This document shows, one piece after another, positions 8,472 to 22,146 of a stretch of DNA of 64,000 bases (positions are counted from its first letter, which is position 1; the number at the start of each line of letters is the position of its first letter). Source of the stretch: JAIVJM01 sp963816985 (GTDB lineage Bacteria; Acidobacteriota; Blastocatellia; Pyrinomonadales; Pyrinomonadaceae). Where the stretch lies: contig CAWFMF010000002.1 of the NCBI GenBank assembly GCA_963816985.1, positions 161,553 through 225,552 of the forward strand. The letters are read 5' to 3'. The notes under the pieces are model-generated. The model was given only the letters and a program-made list of their open reading frames with translations, ran no database searches and was not told where the DNA came from. Made by a program: the position numbers and the translations under genes.

Positions 8472-11400
8472 TCACCCGCGCACGGCGCGACGCCACGCGG
8501 CGGCCTCGCCTTCGCGGCGGATGAGGGCGGAGACCTCTGTGTAGGCGGCGGCGTAGAGGGCGCGCATCTCCTGCGCTGTGGACGTGCGCGCGAGCCCGCG
8601 CTCAAGCTCTTCGACTGAGAGCTTCTTACCCCCCCGCGCCGCGCGCGAGAGCATCGCCCCTTCACCGGCAATGTACGCGGCCAGACCTTCGACGAGCCAG
8701 AGCGGCGCGCGGCCCCGTCCGAGCGTTTCGAGGACGACGTGCACAAACTCGTGACGCATCGTCGAGGCGAGCACGCCGCGCCTTCGAAGGACTTCGGGCG
8801 GCTGCGTCTCGATGCGCCGACCCTCCGTCAAGGCCGCGACCCACGCGGGCATCCCCGTCGAGCCCGTGAAGTCGCCCGTCGTCTCGTGCACGTAAAGCTC
8901 CGCCGTCCCCAGCCCGTCGGCCTTCACGCCCGCGCCGTCCAGACGCCCCAGCACGTCACGGCGCGCGCCCTCCAGAGCGCGCAGCATCGCCTCGACCTCG
9001 CGCCGCGCGGCCCGCGCCGGGTAGCTCACGCGGAAGTTCTCGCTCGAAAGCGTCAGTCGCGGCGAGCGCGTCTCGCGCGCTTCGTTCGGCGCGGCGTCGT
9101 CGAAGAAAGCGGCACGTCTGAAGAGCGACGCGGACGGAACGTCGTCAACGTTGCGCGGCGTCGTGACGTGCGGGCCTTCACGAAACGCGACGGTCTGAAA
9201 AGTTGAAGAGTTTGGACGAGTGCGAGCGTCGCTCCGTTCGCGCGCGTTGTCGTCGTGCGCGTCGCTTTCGACTGAAGCGCTTCCGCCCGCTTCGTCGCGC
9301 GTCTCTCCCTGAGTCGCGGAGGCGGCGTGCTGAAGGCCGCCGCTTCTCTGCTCTTGCGTTCCGACGCCCGCGCCGGGGAAGAAGTAGCCGATGATTTGGC
9401 GGTAGGACGCGCCGCGCCGCGCCATGACGTGCGCGCCCGACTGGCAGAGGCCGAGGCCGTGGCCGAAGCCGCTGCCACGGAAGATGAAGTTATTGCCCTC
9501 TCGCCTCACGTCGAAGCGCGAACTCTTCAGGATGTTCCAGCCGAGCGTCCGACCGACGATGAGCTTGAAGTCCCAGCCGCGCAGGACGCGCCGCCGCTCG
9601 CCTTCGAGCTCGACCACTTGCGCGCGCCCCGACGCGTCGCGCCGCAGAATGCGCACCGAGTCGAGGTGTGCGCCCACGTCGCTCCGCTTGTCGGCGCGGA
9701 GGGCTTTAACTAAATCCGCCGCCGGTATCGAATCCTGCCACGCGCGGTGAGCTGTCCCCGCGCAGAAGTCGTCGCGCACGCCGCGCAGGTGCGCGGGCGC
9801 GTGCGTCGCGCCCCACAGCGTGACGGGGTTGGCGGTCGCGCCGCCGCACGAGGCGCTGAAGTAACTCTCGGCGAGACGGCCCTCGCGGTCGCGCAAGGTC
9901 TCGCCCGAAGTCTCACGGACGGCGCGGCGGAGCAGCTCGTAGAAGTCGGGCCGCGCGCTCCCGTCGCCGACGCTCAAGTAGCGTTGGCAGTGCGTGCTGC
10001 TGCACAAGTCGAAGCCCTCGCGCGCGTGCCGCCGGAGGTTCTTGAGCGCGTAGGTGCGACTGACGACCGTCTGCGCCTTCAGAGCCTCGAACTCGTCCTC
10101 GACGCTCCCCTCGGCGGCGACGACGCCGAAGACGTACTCGTCGAGCGGGAGCACGAGTGTCCGGTCGGCGCGCGACAGGTGGACGCGCACGAACGTCTCT
10201 CCCGAAGAGGCTTGAGGTGAGCCGGCACGGCCTTCAACAACTTCGTCCCGCCCGCCCTCCGCGTTCTCCGACTCTCCTTCTTCTTCGTCCGCTTGCTCAG
10301 AAGCCGCAGCGCGTCGCAACTCCTCGACTCGCGCGTGCTCTCGGAAGACGGGGCGCGCGACTTCGGCGGCCTCCGACCCGTTCCCGCGTTTGAGGAGGAC
10401 GAGGACGGCGAGGCCGACCGACTCCGGCGCGACTTCGCCGCCCGCGCTCTTCTCCGCCGCGAAGCCGACGAACCAGCCTTGCGTGCGGAAGTCGCCGGGC
10501 GGCGTCGAGGTTCCCGTCTTGCCGAAGACGTATCCGGGCAAAGTGTTCAAGTGCGCGCGCGCCGCCGAGCCGTAGGCGACCGCGCCGCGCATCCCTTCGA
10601 CGAGCAGCGCGCGGTACTCGTCTTCAATCTCCAGACGAGCGCGCACGCGCGGAGTAAAACCCTCGGCGGGGGCGACGCGCGGCGCGAAGAGCTGCCCGCC
10701 GTTGAAGAGCGCCGCGTAGGCCGAGACGAGCTGCGCGGGCGTGACCAGAAGCTGCTCGCTCTCGCCGAGCGCGTCCGAGACGCGCCAGCGACCGCGCGCG
10801 GGCAGACGGCCCGCCGCCTCTCGCTCCGCGCCGCCGCCGGTGCGCGCGCCGAAGCCGTAGACGGCGAGCGTGCGCGTCAGCGCCTCGCCGTCCACTCGCT
10901 CGCCCGCGCGCCCGAAGAAGTAGTTGCAGGACAGCGCGAGCGCCTGCGCCGGGCCGAAGGCTTCGTCCGTGGGCGGGTGCGCGCAGTTGATTTTGAAGTC
11001 TTCGTGGCGGAAGGTGTTGTGGCGGCAGGCGACGTGTGTCTCTTCGCCGACGACGCCTTCGCGCAGGGCTTCGAGCATCGTGAAGGGCTTGACGGTCGAG
11101 CCGGGAGCGAGGGTCTCTTCGTAGGCGAGGCGAGGGTTGACGACCGCGCGCACGCGACCCGTCCGCGCGTCGAGGATGAGAATCGTGCCCTCTCGACCTC
11201 CGAGGGCGTTGAGGGCCGCGCGCCTGAGAGCTTCGTCAACATCATCTTCGCGCGGCGCGACGGCAGCGGAAGATGATGACGACGCTCGCGGCTTCGACTC
11301 GTCACGCGCGCCCGGCACGGCCCACGCGAAGAGGAGCGTCGCGCAGACGCAGGCGTGCGCGAGCCCGTGCGGCGCGCGCGGGAAGCGGATGAAGGCCAAC

Positions 11401-11474
11401 GCCCCTCGCAGTCGCGCGCGCGCGCGCCGGACAAAGCGCGCGGCGGTCTCAGTTTTGGGGCTCGTCCGTATCAA
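8472..11474 (-). CDS. Penicillin-binding transpeptidase - SpoIID - zinc metallopeptidase fusion
   Basis: A 1000-residue protein with three recognisable modules. A single hydrophobic segment at about 38-54 anchors or exports it. Residues about 85-385 form a penicillin-binding transpeptidase domain with all three active-site motifs: STVK (126-129), SCN (182-184) and KTG (319-321). After an acidic linker, about 427-705 is a SpoIID/LytB-like domain (LPLDEYVFGVVAAE, AQTVVSRTYAL, YFSASCGG, and the late GFGHGLGLCQSGAH). After a second disordered linker, about 805-1000 is a gluzincin (peptidase MA-like) domain with HEFVH at 908-912 and the third ligand in WLVEGLAAY. All catalytic residues look intact. 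I infer coupled peptidoglycan crosslinking and remodelling at the cell surface. The start overlaps the preceding gene by 26 bases. Confidence 0.88.
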   Translation of the reverse strand: MIRTSPKTETAARFVRRARARLRGALAFIRFPRAPHGLAHACVCATLLFAWAVPGARDESKPRASSSSSAAVAPREDDVDEALRRAALNALGGREGTILILDARTGRVRAVVNPRLAYEETLAPGSTVKPFTMLEALREGVVGEETHVACRHNTFRHEDFKINCAHPPTDEAFGPAQALALSCNYFFGRAGERVDGEALTRTLAVYGFGARTGGGAEREAAGRLPARGRWRVSDALGESEQLLVTPAQLVSAYAALFNGGQLFAPRVAPAEGFTPRVRARLEIEDEYRALLVEGMRGAVAYGSAARAHLNTLPGYVFGKTGTSTPPGDFRTQGWFVGFAAEKSAGGEVAPESVGLAVLVLLKRGNGSEAAEVARPVFREHARVEELRRAAASEQADEEEGESENAEGGRDEVVEGRAGSPQASSGETFVRVHLSRADRTLVLPLDEYVFGVVAAEGSVEDEFEALKAQTVVSRTYALKNLRRHAREGFDLCSSTHCQRYLSVGDGSARPDFYELLRRAVRETSGETLRDREGRLAESYFSASCGGATANPVTLWGATHAPAHLRGVRDDFCAGTAHRAWQDSIPAADLVKALRADKRSDVGAHLDSVRILRRDASGRAQVVELEGERRRVLRGWDFKLIVGRTLGWNILKSSRFDVRREGNNFIFRGSGFGHGLGLCQSGAHVMARRGASYRQIIGYFFPGAGVGTQEQRSGGLQHAASATQGETRDEAGGSASVESDAHDDNARERSDARTRPNSSTFQTVAFREGPHVTTPRNVDDVPSASLFRRAAFFDDAAPNEARETRSPRLTLSSENFRVSYPARAARREVEAMLRALEGARRDVLGRLDGAGVKADGLGTAELYVHETTGDFTGSTGMPAWVAALTEGRRIETQPPEVLRRRGVLASTMRHEFVHVVLETLGRGRAPLWLVEGLAAYIAGEGAMLSRAARGGKKLSVEELERGLARTSTAQEMRALYAAAYTEVSALIRREGEAAAWRRAVRG

Positions 11475-12357
11475 TGATTTTCACGTCCGAGACGAAACGG
11501 CGGTAGTCCTCGAAGGTGCGCGAGTGGCGGACGCGCGGCTCGCGCCCGCCGCGAATGACGTGCAAAGACTCGGAGGATTCGGGCAGGAGAAGTTCCTGCT
11601 CCGGGCTCCGGAACTGCACGCGGCGGAAGCGCATCGTGTACTCGGAGCGCAGGAACCTGAACTTGCGCTTCGGCCCGAAGCGCGCGAAGCCCGCCGTGAA
11701 AACGCGCGGCGACTCGAAGTCGAACTCCTCGGCGAGCCGCGTGGAGGTCTGGAGCACGTCGAAGTTTTCCGCGTCTATCCAGACCGTGCCCTTGTGCGGC
11801 CCCGAAGCGTAGAGGCAGCCGTCTTTGCTGTGCGACCAGGGCTTGGCCTGCTCGCGCGGGACGTAGCCGAGGCAGTGGACTTTGCGCCCGCGCAAGACCT
11901 CTTCGCCCTCGTAAGTGAAGACCAGATGCTCCTGATTCTTCGGCAGAAGGAACGTGAGCGGGTCTGTGTAGCTCGAACGAGGGCCGCCGCACTTGTCCAG
12001 CTCGTCCTTCTGCTTCGAGGGTTTTACCGTCTTTCCGTCAATCGTCCGCAGACGCCTGACGGCCTTGCCGTAGAAGTCGCGCTCATCGCCCGCGCGCTGC
12101 TCGCGCAGCACGATGTTGTCGAAGACGTGCTCCTTCGTCTTCCCCTTCGGCGTCAGGTCTTCATTCAAAGCGTCGCGCCGCAGGACTTCCGTGAACGAGA
12201 TGCTGAACATCCCGCCGAGGTACTGCTCCACTCGTTCGCCCGTGCGCTTGAGGATGAGTTCGAGCCGCGCGGCGTCCGCCTCCTGCGCCCGCGCCGCCGG
12301 GCAAAGGAGACTCATCAATACTAAGGCCGCAGAACAAATTGGCCGAATGGTTCTCAT
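11449..12357 (-). CDS. Secreted protein of unknown function
   Basis: About 302 residues with a clear signal peptide (MRTIRPICSAALVLMSLLCPAARAQ). The mature part has no motif I can name with certainty. It is rich in beta-type segments such as GTVWIDAENFDVLQT and RFLRSEYTMRFRRVQF, which recall LolA/outer-membrane lipoprotein-sorting-like folds seen in secreted Acidobacteria proteins; this is a weak resemblance. An earlier in-frame start at 12429 would translate part of a dispersed repeat, giving the AGTSPAPT peptide, so I reject it. The 3' end overlaps the transpeptidase fusion gene by 26 bases, suggesting coupled expression and perhaps a shared role at the cell envelope. Confidence 0.8.
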   Translation of the reverse strand: MRTIRPICSAALVLMSLLCPAARAQEADAARLELILKRTGERVEQYLGGMFSISFTEVLRRDALNEDLTPKGKTKEHVFDNIVLREQRAGDERDFYGKAVRRLRTIDGKTVKPSKQKDELDKCGGPRSSYTDPLTFLLPKNQEHLVFTYEGEEVLRGRKVHCLGYVPREQAKPWSHSKDGCLYASGPHKGTVWIDAENFDVLQTSTRLAEEFDFESPRVFTAGFARFGPKRKFRFLRSEYTMRFRRVQFRSPEQELLLPESSESLHVIRGGREPRVRHSRTFEDYRRFVSDVKIIDTDEPQN

Positions 12358-12372
12358 CTTGTCACATAAAAC

Positions 12373-12443
12373 TGTAGGGGCAGGGCTTGTCCCTGCCCGA
12401 TGCTCACGAAAGAAAACGGGCAGGGACAAGCCCTGCCCCTACA
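12373..12443. repeat. Dispersed inverted repeat, family 2 (copy 1)
   Basis: Two perfect 27-bp complementary arms, 12373-12399 and 12417-12443, with core GGGGCAGGGCTTGTCCCTGC. It fills the gap between two minus-strand genes. The same arms recur at 25982-26072 with an unrelated loop, so the arms and not the loop are the conserved part. Confidence 0.9.
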
Positions 12444-12451
12444 AAAACGTC

Positions 12452-13300
12452 TTATGCCTGTTGCGGCAACTCTTCGGCGGGCGCGGTTTCCGTCACGACC
12501 GGGGCGGCGGGCTCAGGCGTGAGCCGCGCCAGCGCGCCGAGCGTGATGGCCCATCCCACGAGCGTGAAGACGAAGGCGAGCGCCTGACGGAGGCCGAAGA
12601 GCAGGAGTTCAGCCCATGCGCTGCTGACGGGAGTGATGGTGTAGATGACGAAGTACGGCATGAGGCCGAAGACGAAGAGCCCCACGGCGTAGACGACGAC
12701 CGACTGCGGCGCGAGCGCGTGGGCGATGACGCGGTGCGCGCCCTGAAGCGTTGACTTCAACCCGTCGCGCGCGACCGAGAGCCACAGACGCGCCGCCAGA
12801 AGCGGCAGCACGAAGCCGAGCAGCAAGAGCCACAGGGACGAGATTAGAACGTCCTGCCAGCGCAGGGGGATCGGCGGCGGCCCCTGCGTGTGCGGCACGA
12901 ACGAGGAGGCCATGCCCGCCGCCTCTAACGGCTTCAACAGGTATGCTTGCAGCTTGTTCAGGAGGTAGACGCAGAGCACGGCGAGCGCCACGAGCGGGAG
13001 TCCGACGAGCAGGACTTTCAGGAAGTCCCGCAGCGCGCGGCGGAGCAATGTGCCCGCGCCCGTGTCGCCGAGCGCGTTGTGCGCGAGCGCCGCCTGAAGG
13101 ATGAAGAAGAGCAGCGGCGCGAAGAGGGCCGTGACCGCCGAGACGGCGAGCTGCCACGTGTTCGCCACTCCCGTCTTGAAGAACCAATAGACGGCGGCGA
13201 GCAACGCCGCGTAGAGCACGCCGAGGACGACGAGCGCGCGCCAGTTGCGAAACACCCCGCGCGTCGCGTCGCCGAGGGCTTTGAATGCGTTTTTAATCAT
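12452..13300 (-). CDS. Multi-pass membrane protein of unknown function
   Basis: A 282-residue integral membrane protein. Hydrophobic segments can be seen at about 23-41, 52-72, 95-115, 150-175, 200-225 and 230-255. The amphipathic opening (MIKNAFKALGDATRGVFRNW) lies before the first helix, and the tail is Pro/Ala/Glu-rich and cytoplasmic-looking. The pattern resembles generic DUF975/DUF4013-like bacterial membrane proteins, but no diagnostic motif is present and I give no function. It lies upstream of the secreted unknown and the transpeptidase fusion on the same strand, separated from them by an inverted repeat. Confidence 0.8.
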   Translation of the reverse strand: MIKNAFKALGDATRGVFRNWRALVVLGVLYAALLAAVYWFFKTGVANTWQLAVSAVTALFAPLLFFILQAALAHNALGDTGAGTLLRRALRDFLKVLLVGLPLVALAVLCVYLLNKLQAYLLKPLEAAGMASSFVPHTQGPPPIPLRWQDVLISSLWLLLLGFVLPLLAARLWLSVARDGLKSTLQGAHRVIAHALAPQSVVVYAVGLFVFGLMPYFVIYTITPVSSAWAELLLFGLRQALAFVFTLVGWAITLGALARLTPEPAAPVVTETAPAEELPQQA

Positions 13301-13338
13301 GCTCGACTTTCCTTTGAAACCATCAGCCGTGCTTCGAC

Positions 13339-18261
<4,923 letters not shown>

Positions 18262-18273
18262 AGAACCTCGGAA

Positions 18274-18357
18274 TGAGTCTGGAGTCTCGGAGCCCGGAGT
18301 CTCGGAGTCAAGAGCCGTTGTCTTCTTCAGACGCCGGACTCCGAGACTCCAGACTCA
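18274..18357. repeat. Intergenic fold-back between yfaT-like and A2M genes
   Basis: Left arm 18274-18297 (TGAGTCTGGAGTCTCGGAGC...) pairs with 18334-18357. Each arm contains iterations of GTCTCGGA/GTCTGGA. It lies just upstream of the alpha-2-macroglobulin start codon and after the YfaT-like stop, so in mRNA it would form a stable hairpin near the A2M ribosome-binding site. Confidence 0.8.
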
Positions 18358-18363
18358 AGACTT

Positions 18364-19185
18364 TCATTGAAGTATCCTGAGCCGGTAGAAGCCGAGAAAG
18401 TTTCGGTTGTTGACGAGCGGACGCCAGCGGCGGTCGGGGTGGCGTTCGAGTTCGGCGAGGCGGACTTTCCTGACCTCGCCCGCATCGTTAGGCGACACGC
18501 CCGTGTGGTAGACCACCCAGTCGTCCGCGCCCTCGGACGAGACGCGCGCCTCGCCGAGGTAAATCATCACGTGGTACGGGTACTTCTGCACCCACGGCTG
18601 TTGAAAGAAGAGCAGGTCGCCGGGCCGCGCCTCTCCGCGCTCGCGGCTGACGAACTCGGCGTTGAACTCTTTGAGCGTCCGCGCGTCGGCGAACTCCGAG
18701 AAGGTGTCGCCCGTCAAGTCCGTCTCCTCGAACGAGCCGAAGGCGGTGCGGAAGATTCTCTCGCGTAAGGGGCCGCGCTCTAAGGTGTAGGCGCGCACGT
18801 CCGCCGCGATGGGCTCGTACTCCGCGCCCATCTTCTGGAACCACGCGCGGTCGTGCGCGCGCAGAGACTCGCGCCACGCGAAGCGCACGAGCCCCGCGCA
18901 GTCCCTCTGCTCGGCGTTCCACGCCGCGCTCGCGCGGTAGAACTGCAACTCGGCGATGGTCGTGAACCAGCGGCGGAAATTTTCGCGGTCGTCGAAGGCG
19001 CGCAGCTCCGCGCCGTCGGGGATGCCGTCGCGGTCTGCGTCAGCCCAGCGCGTGGCGGCGGCGGGCACGGGAACCACGGCGGCGGCTGTCGTCTTCGACT
19101 CGGCGCGCGGGCGGCAGGCGGAACTCAGGGATGCGGCGGCGAGCAGGAGGCCGAGGGCAATGGTGTGGGCGGCAACAGGGCGCAT
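18364..19185 (-). CDS. yfaT: YfaT-like DUF1175 lipoprotein
   Basis: A 273-residue lipoprotein of the DUF1175/YfaT family. The signal peptide ends in LSSAC, a lipobox, so it should be lipid-anchored. An early Asp-rich segment (DADRDGIPDG) looks like a calcium-binding loop. The core has features of an NlpC/P60-type cysteine hydrolase fold: QRDCAGLVRFAWRE with a candidate catalytic Cys and YPYHVMIYLG with a candidate His. In enterobacteria yfaT sits beside the alpha-2-macroglobulin gene yfaS, and the same pairing is seen here, with this gene immediately upstream of A2M on the same strand. The biochemical role is unknown; assistance or processing of A2M is inference. Confidence 0.85.
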   Translation of the reverse strand: MRPVAAHTIALGLLLAAASLSSACRPRAESKTTAAAVVPVPAAATRWADADRDGIPDGAELRAFDDRENFRRWFTTIAELQFYRASAAWNAEQRDCAGLVRFAWRESLRAHDRAWFQKMGAEYEPIAADVRAYTLERGPLRERIFRTAFGSFEETDLTGDTFSEFADARTLKEFNAEFVSRERGEARPGDLLFFQQPWVQKYPYHVMIYLGEARVSSEGADDWVVYHTGVSPNDAGEVRKVRLAELERHPDRRWRPLVNNRNFLGFYRLRILQ

Positions 19186-19489
19186 CAGGGGGTTTGATCC
19201 GCGTTCAGAATTTTTTCGTTAAGACCGACCGGGACGGCGGCGGTCAATGCTTCTCTGCCTCGACTGTTCCCCTTGGACTTCTCTCGCGGGCGCGGGACAC
19301 GTCGCTTCTGCGGTCGGCTAAATCGTGTGCCCGCTAAAACTATCACGGCTGTCAACTTTTTGTCCCTCGCCGGCCACATAAAATTCCTCACGATTGTCAT
19401 CCCTCGCCCCAAGACGCGCGACGCGGGGCCGAACAGCACCGCTGCGTGCTGCCCCGCCTTCACTCACTGTGGATAACCACGACGGACGA

Positions 19490-19743
19490 GCGCCGAAGGT
19501 GCGGCGGAGATTAGCCGGGGGTGAAGCGAGGAGGCGGAAGCCGACGAAGCGCAACCCCCGGAACGACGCAAGATAAACAGTAAGCGCCCCGGCAGGAGCG
19601 CGGGAACACGCGCGACGAAGACACTCGCGCGTCGTTTCCGTCGCCCCTGCCGGGGCGAATTATTTTATTCGATTCTTACCGGGGGTTCGCGCAAACTCCG
19701 TTGGCTCACCCCCGGCTAATTTCCGACGCCCCTCGCGGGGCTG
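19490..19743. repeat. Composite palindromic element, family 3 (copy A)
   Basis: About 250 bp of nested inverted repeats. AATTAGCCGGGGGTGA-type sequence on the left pairs with TCACCCCCGGCTAATT on the right. CAACCCCCGG pairs with CCGGGGGTT, and the centre is a hairpin around CGCCCCGGCAGG and CCTGCCGGGGCG. Copies B (29113) and C (52924) keep the order of stems while the stem sequences vary in a compensatory way. No open frame fits. The rest of the 19186-19752 gap shows nothing I recognise. Confidence 0.85.
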
Positions 19744-19752
19744 TACTACTGC

Positions 19753-21414
19753 CTACTTGTTCTTGTTGTGCTCCGCGTTGCCGCCCCACGCGTGCCAGCC
19801 GTCGGCGTCCGTCGAGCCGGTCTTGAGGCAGATGAGGAGGCCGTTGGAGGTTCCGACGAAGACGCTGCCGCCGGCGAGCGCGGGCTGGAAGACCATCGGC
19901 TGCTTGAAGGAATAGGCGAAGCCGACCTCGCCGTCGCTCTGTCTGACGGAGAGGAGGTGGCCGAGCGCGCTGCTCAGGTACATGAACTGGTCGCCGAGCG
20001 CGGGCGGCGAGAAGACCTGCGCGTCCTCGGTGACGCCCCCGCCGCTCACCTCCGCGCGCCACGCGAAGTCGCCGCTCGCGGCGTTGATGGAGTTCAGGTA
20101 CTTCCCTTGCGCGTTGAGCATCCGCCCCTTGCTATAAGCGGCGCGCGAGCCCTGATAGGCCCAGCCGCCGACGACGGTCTTGACGCCGAGGTGTCGGTTC
20201 GCCCTGTCCAACTGCGCGGCGGCGGGCGCGTTGCTGAAGCCGACCGAGGAGTCGAGCGCGGCCTGCGCCTCTTGCTTGAGCGCGACACCGCCGCCCTTGT
20301 CTTCGCCGAGGTATCCGGCCTTCTCGCGCGCGAGCAGGCGGTCGTCTTTGTCAGTCCCGGCCTTCGTGTTGAGCACCTTGAGCCCCTCGTGCGCGTCTCT
20401 CCCCGTCCCGACCTTCTGCGTGATGACGACCTCGCCCCCGGCGATGATGGGCGCGCTCGTCCCGGCGTTCTCCTTCTTCCAGAGGAGGCGACCGTCCGCG
20501 GCGTCGAGCGAGTAGGAAGTGCCGTCGAAAGTGGTGAAGAAGACCTTGCCTTCGTTGATGACGGGCGCGGAGATGACATCGCCGGAGATGGCGCGCTCCC
20601 AGATGTGTCGGCCCGTCTTGAGGTCTGCGCACAGGAGACGGTGACTCCCCGTCTCTTCTTCTTCGGCGACCTGCGCGCGTGCGCCGGGGTTGTCGGCCTG
20701 CGCCTCGGACTGCTGCGGCTTCGGCAGCACGTTCACCTTCGGCTTGAGCATGGCGCTCTGCTGCGCGTGCGGCTTGATGGCTTGATGGTTCATGCTCGCC
20801 TTCCGCCCGTTCGACGGGTAGGCCATGAAGACTCGCCCTTTCGAGATGGCGGGCTGGCTCATCAAGGGGTCGCCGAGCCACTCCTGCCAGACGAGCTTAC
20901 CGGTCTTCTCATCCACGACGATGAGCGTGCAGCTCTCGGTGTTGAAAGCGACGTAGCCGTCCTCGGCCACCGCCGCCGAAGGCCCGTCGTCCGAGGTCTT
21001 CGTCTGCCAGGCGAGCGCGCCGGTGCGCGCGTCGAAGGCGTAGAACTCGTGCGAGCCGTAGCCGCCGCCGACGAACAGGAGGCCGTTGGCGTAAGCGGGC
21101 GTCGCTAAGGGGCGGTCGCCCGGTATCTTCACGACCCAGCCCGACTTGCCGTCCGCCGTCTTGAAGGCGGTGGGCTTCAATGCGGGCAGGTGCGCCGGGA
21201 GAGGCACGTCCACCGCCTTGCTCAAATCAATCTTCGACGTTTTAGGCGGCGAGGGTTCCGCCCCCTTCTCGCGCGAGGCCCGGACGCGTTTACTGAAGCC
21301 GCCGCCCTCGGCGCGGTACGAAGCCCCCGCGCCCAACGCGACGACGACGGCGAGGAGCACGAGCGCCGCGCACAACGGTCGCCAGCCTCTCCACAACACG
21401 GTCTCTCTCTTCAT
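19753..21414 (-). CDS. PQQ-type beta-propeller (WD40-like) membrane-anchored protein
   Basis: About 553 residues. An N-terminal transmembrane or signal segment (about 12-32) is followed by a beta-propeller built of PQQ-enzyme-like blades, visible as repeated motifs such as VVKIPGDRPLATPAYANGLLF, YAFDARTGALAWQT, IVVDEKTGKLVWQ, YSLDAADGRLLWKKE and INAASGDFAW. Such repeats occur in PQQ dehydrogenases and in BamB-like scaffolds. I see no dehydrogenase-specific cysteine pair or calcium site, so a structural or binding role is as likely as catalysis. Translation should start at the ATG at 21414, which has GGAGG upstream; the earlier in-frame GTG at 21429 overlaps that site. The role is unknown. Confidence 0.85.
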   Translation of the reverse strand: MKRETVLWRGWRPLCAALVLLAVVVALGAGASYRAEGGGFSKRVRASREKGAEPSPPKTSKIDLSKAVDVPLPAHLPALKPTAFKTADGKSGWVVKIPGDRPLATPAYANGLLFVGGGYGSHEFYAFDARTGALAWQTKTSDDGPSAAVAEDGYVAFNTESCTLIVVDEKTGKLVWQEWLGDPLMSQPAISKGRVFMAYPSNGRKASMNHQAIKPHAQQSAMLKPKVNVLPKPQQSEAQADNPGARAQVAEEEETGSHRLLCADLKTGRHIWERAISGDVISAPVINEGKVFFTTFDGTSYSLDAADGRLLWKKENAGTSAPIIAGGEVVITQKVGTGRDAHEGLKVLNTKAGTDKDDRLLAREKAGYLGEDKGGGVALKQEAQAALDSSVGFSNAPAAAQLDRANRHLGVKTVVGGWAYQGSRAAYSKGRMLNAQGKYLNSINAASGDFAWRAEVSGGGVTEDAQVFSPPALGDQFMYLSSALGHLLSVRQSDGEVGFAYSFKQPMVFQPALAGGSVFVGTSNGLLICLKTGSTDADGWHAWGGNAEHNKNK

Positions 21415-21552
21415 CACACACACCTCCACTCAGACGAGCCTTAGAGTCCATCGGGGAGACTCATCCGCTTTTGAACTTAGAATGTGTGCGGCGGAGGAAC
21501 CTTGCGTTTTTTTTAAGATGAAGAGTGAGCCGAACTCTTTTTGTCCGACCTC

Positions 21553-22146
21553 TCACTTTCGCCTTCGGCCTTCATTCGCAGTTGCGGGGCCGAGCACCCA
21601 CGAGACGATGACGAGCTTCTCGCCGCCGAGGACGGGCTCGGCGCGGTGCGCGTAGGTTGAGGGGAAGACGAGCGCCGTGCCCGCGACGGGCTGCGCCGAA
21701 TAGAGGAGTTCCGGGAAAGAGGTGCGACCGCCCACGAAGTCGTCGTTGAGGTAGCAGACGACGCTGAAGTGGCGTGAGCGCGTGCTCGGCCCCACGTCGC
21801 TGTGGAGTTCGTAGTGTCCGCCCGGAAGGTAGCGGACGAGTTGTGTGCCCGCGTGGCGCGAGTGGCTCTTGCCCCAGACGCTTCTGATGAGCGGCAGCAC
21901 TATCGTCGCCATCCGCTCGTCGAAGCCGCGCCGCACTCCCGACCCCGGCGGCGGGTGCAGCACGCTCGCCGCACGGTACTCCTCGTCCATCACTTCGTGC
22001 GTCACGCCGTCGGCGTCCTGCTCGTTGACGACCGCGCTCTTCCACCCTCGCGCGGCCTTCGACCACTCGACCACGGCGCGCGAGGAGCGCGGGCGATAGA
22101 GCGCGACGCGGTAGACGCCGCTCGCTTCCTCCCGGTATTCGTTCAT
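21553..22146 (-). CDS. 2-oxoglutarate/Fe(II)-dependent oxygenase (prolyl 4-hydroxylase-like)
   Basis: A 197-residue dioxygenase of the 2OG-Fe(II) superfamily, prolyl 4-hydroxylase-like branch. The double-stranded beta-helix core carries the iron facial triad His115-x-Asp117 (YELHSDVG) and His167 (STYAHRAEPV), plus Lys177 for the 2-oxoglutarate carboxylate. The FSVVCYLNDDFVGGRTSFPE and GTALVFPS segments are typical of P4H-like enzymes that hydroxylate proteins or small molecules. There is no signal peptide, so it should be cytosolic. No neighbouring substrate gene is obvious. Fold and cofactors are secure, the substrate is unknown. Confidence 0.9.
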   Translation of the reverse strand: MNEYREEASGVYRVALYRPRSSRAVVEWSKAARGWKSAVVNEQDADGVTHEVMDEEYRAASVLHPPPGSGVRRGFDERMATIVLPLIRSVWGKSHSRHAGTQLVRYLPGGHYELHSDVGPSTRSRHFSVVCYLNDDFVGGRTSFPELLYSAQPVAGTALVFPSTYAHRAEPVLGGEKLVIVSWVLGPATANEGRRRK

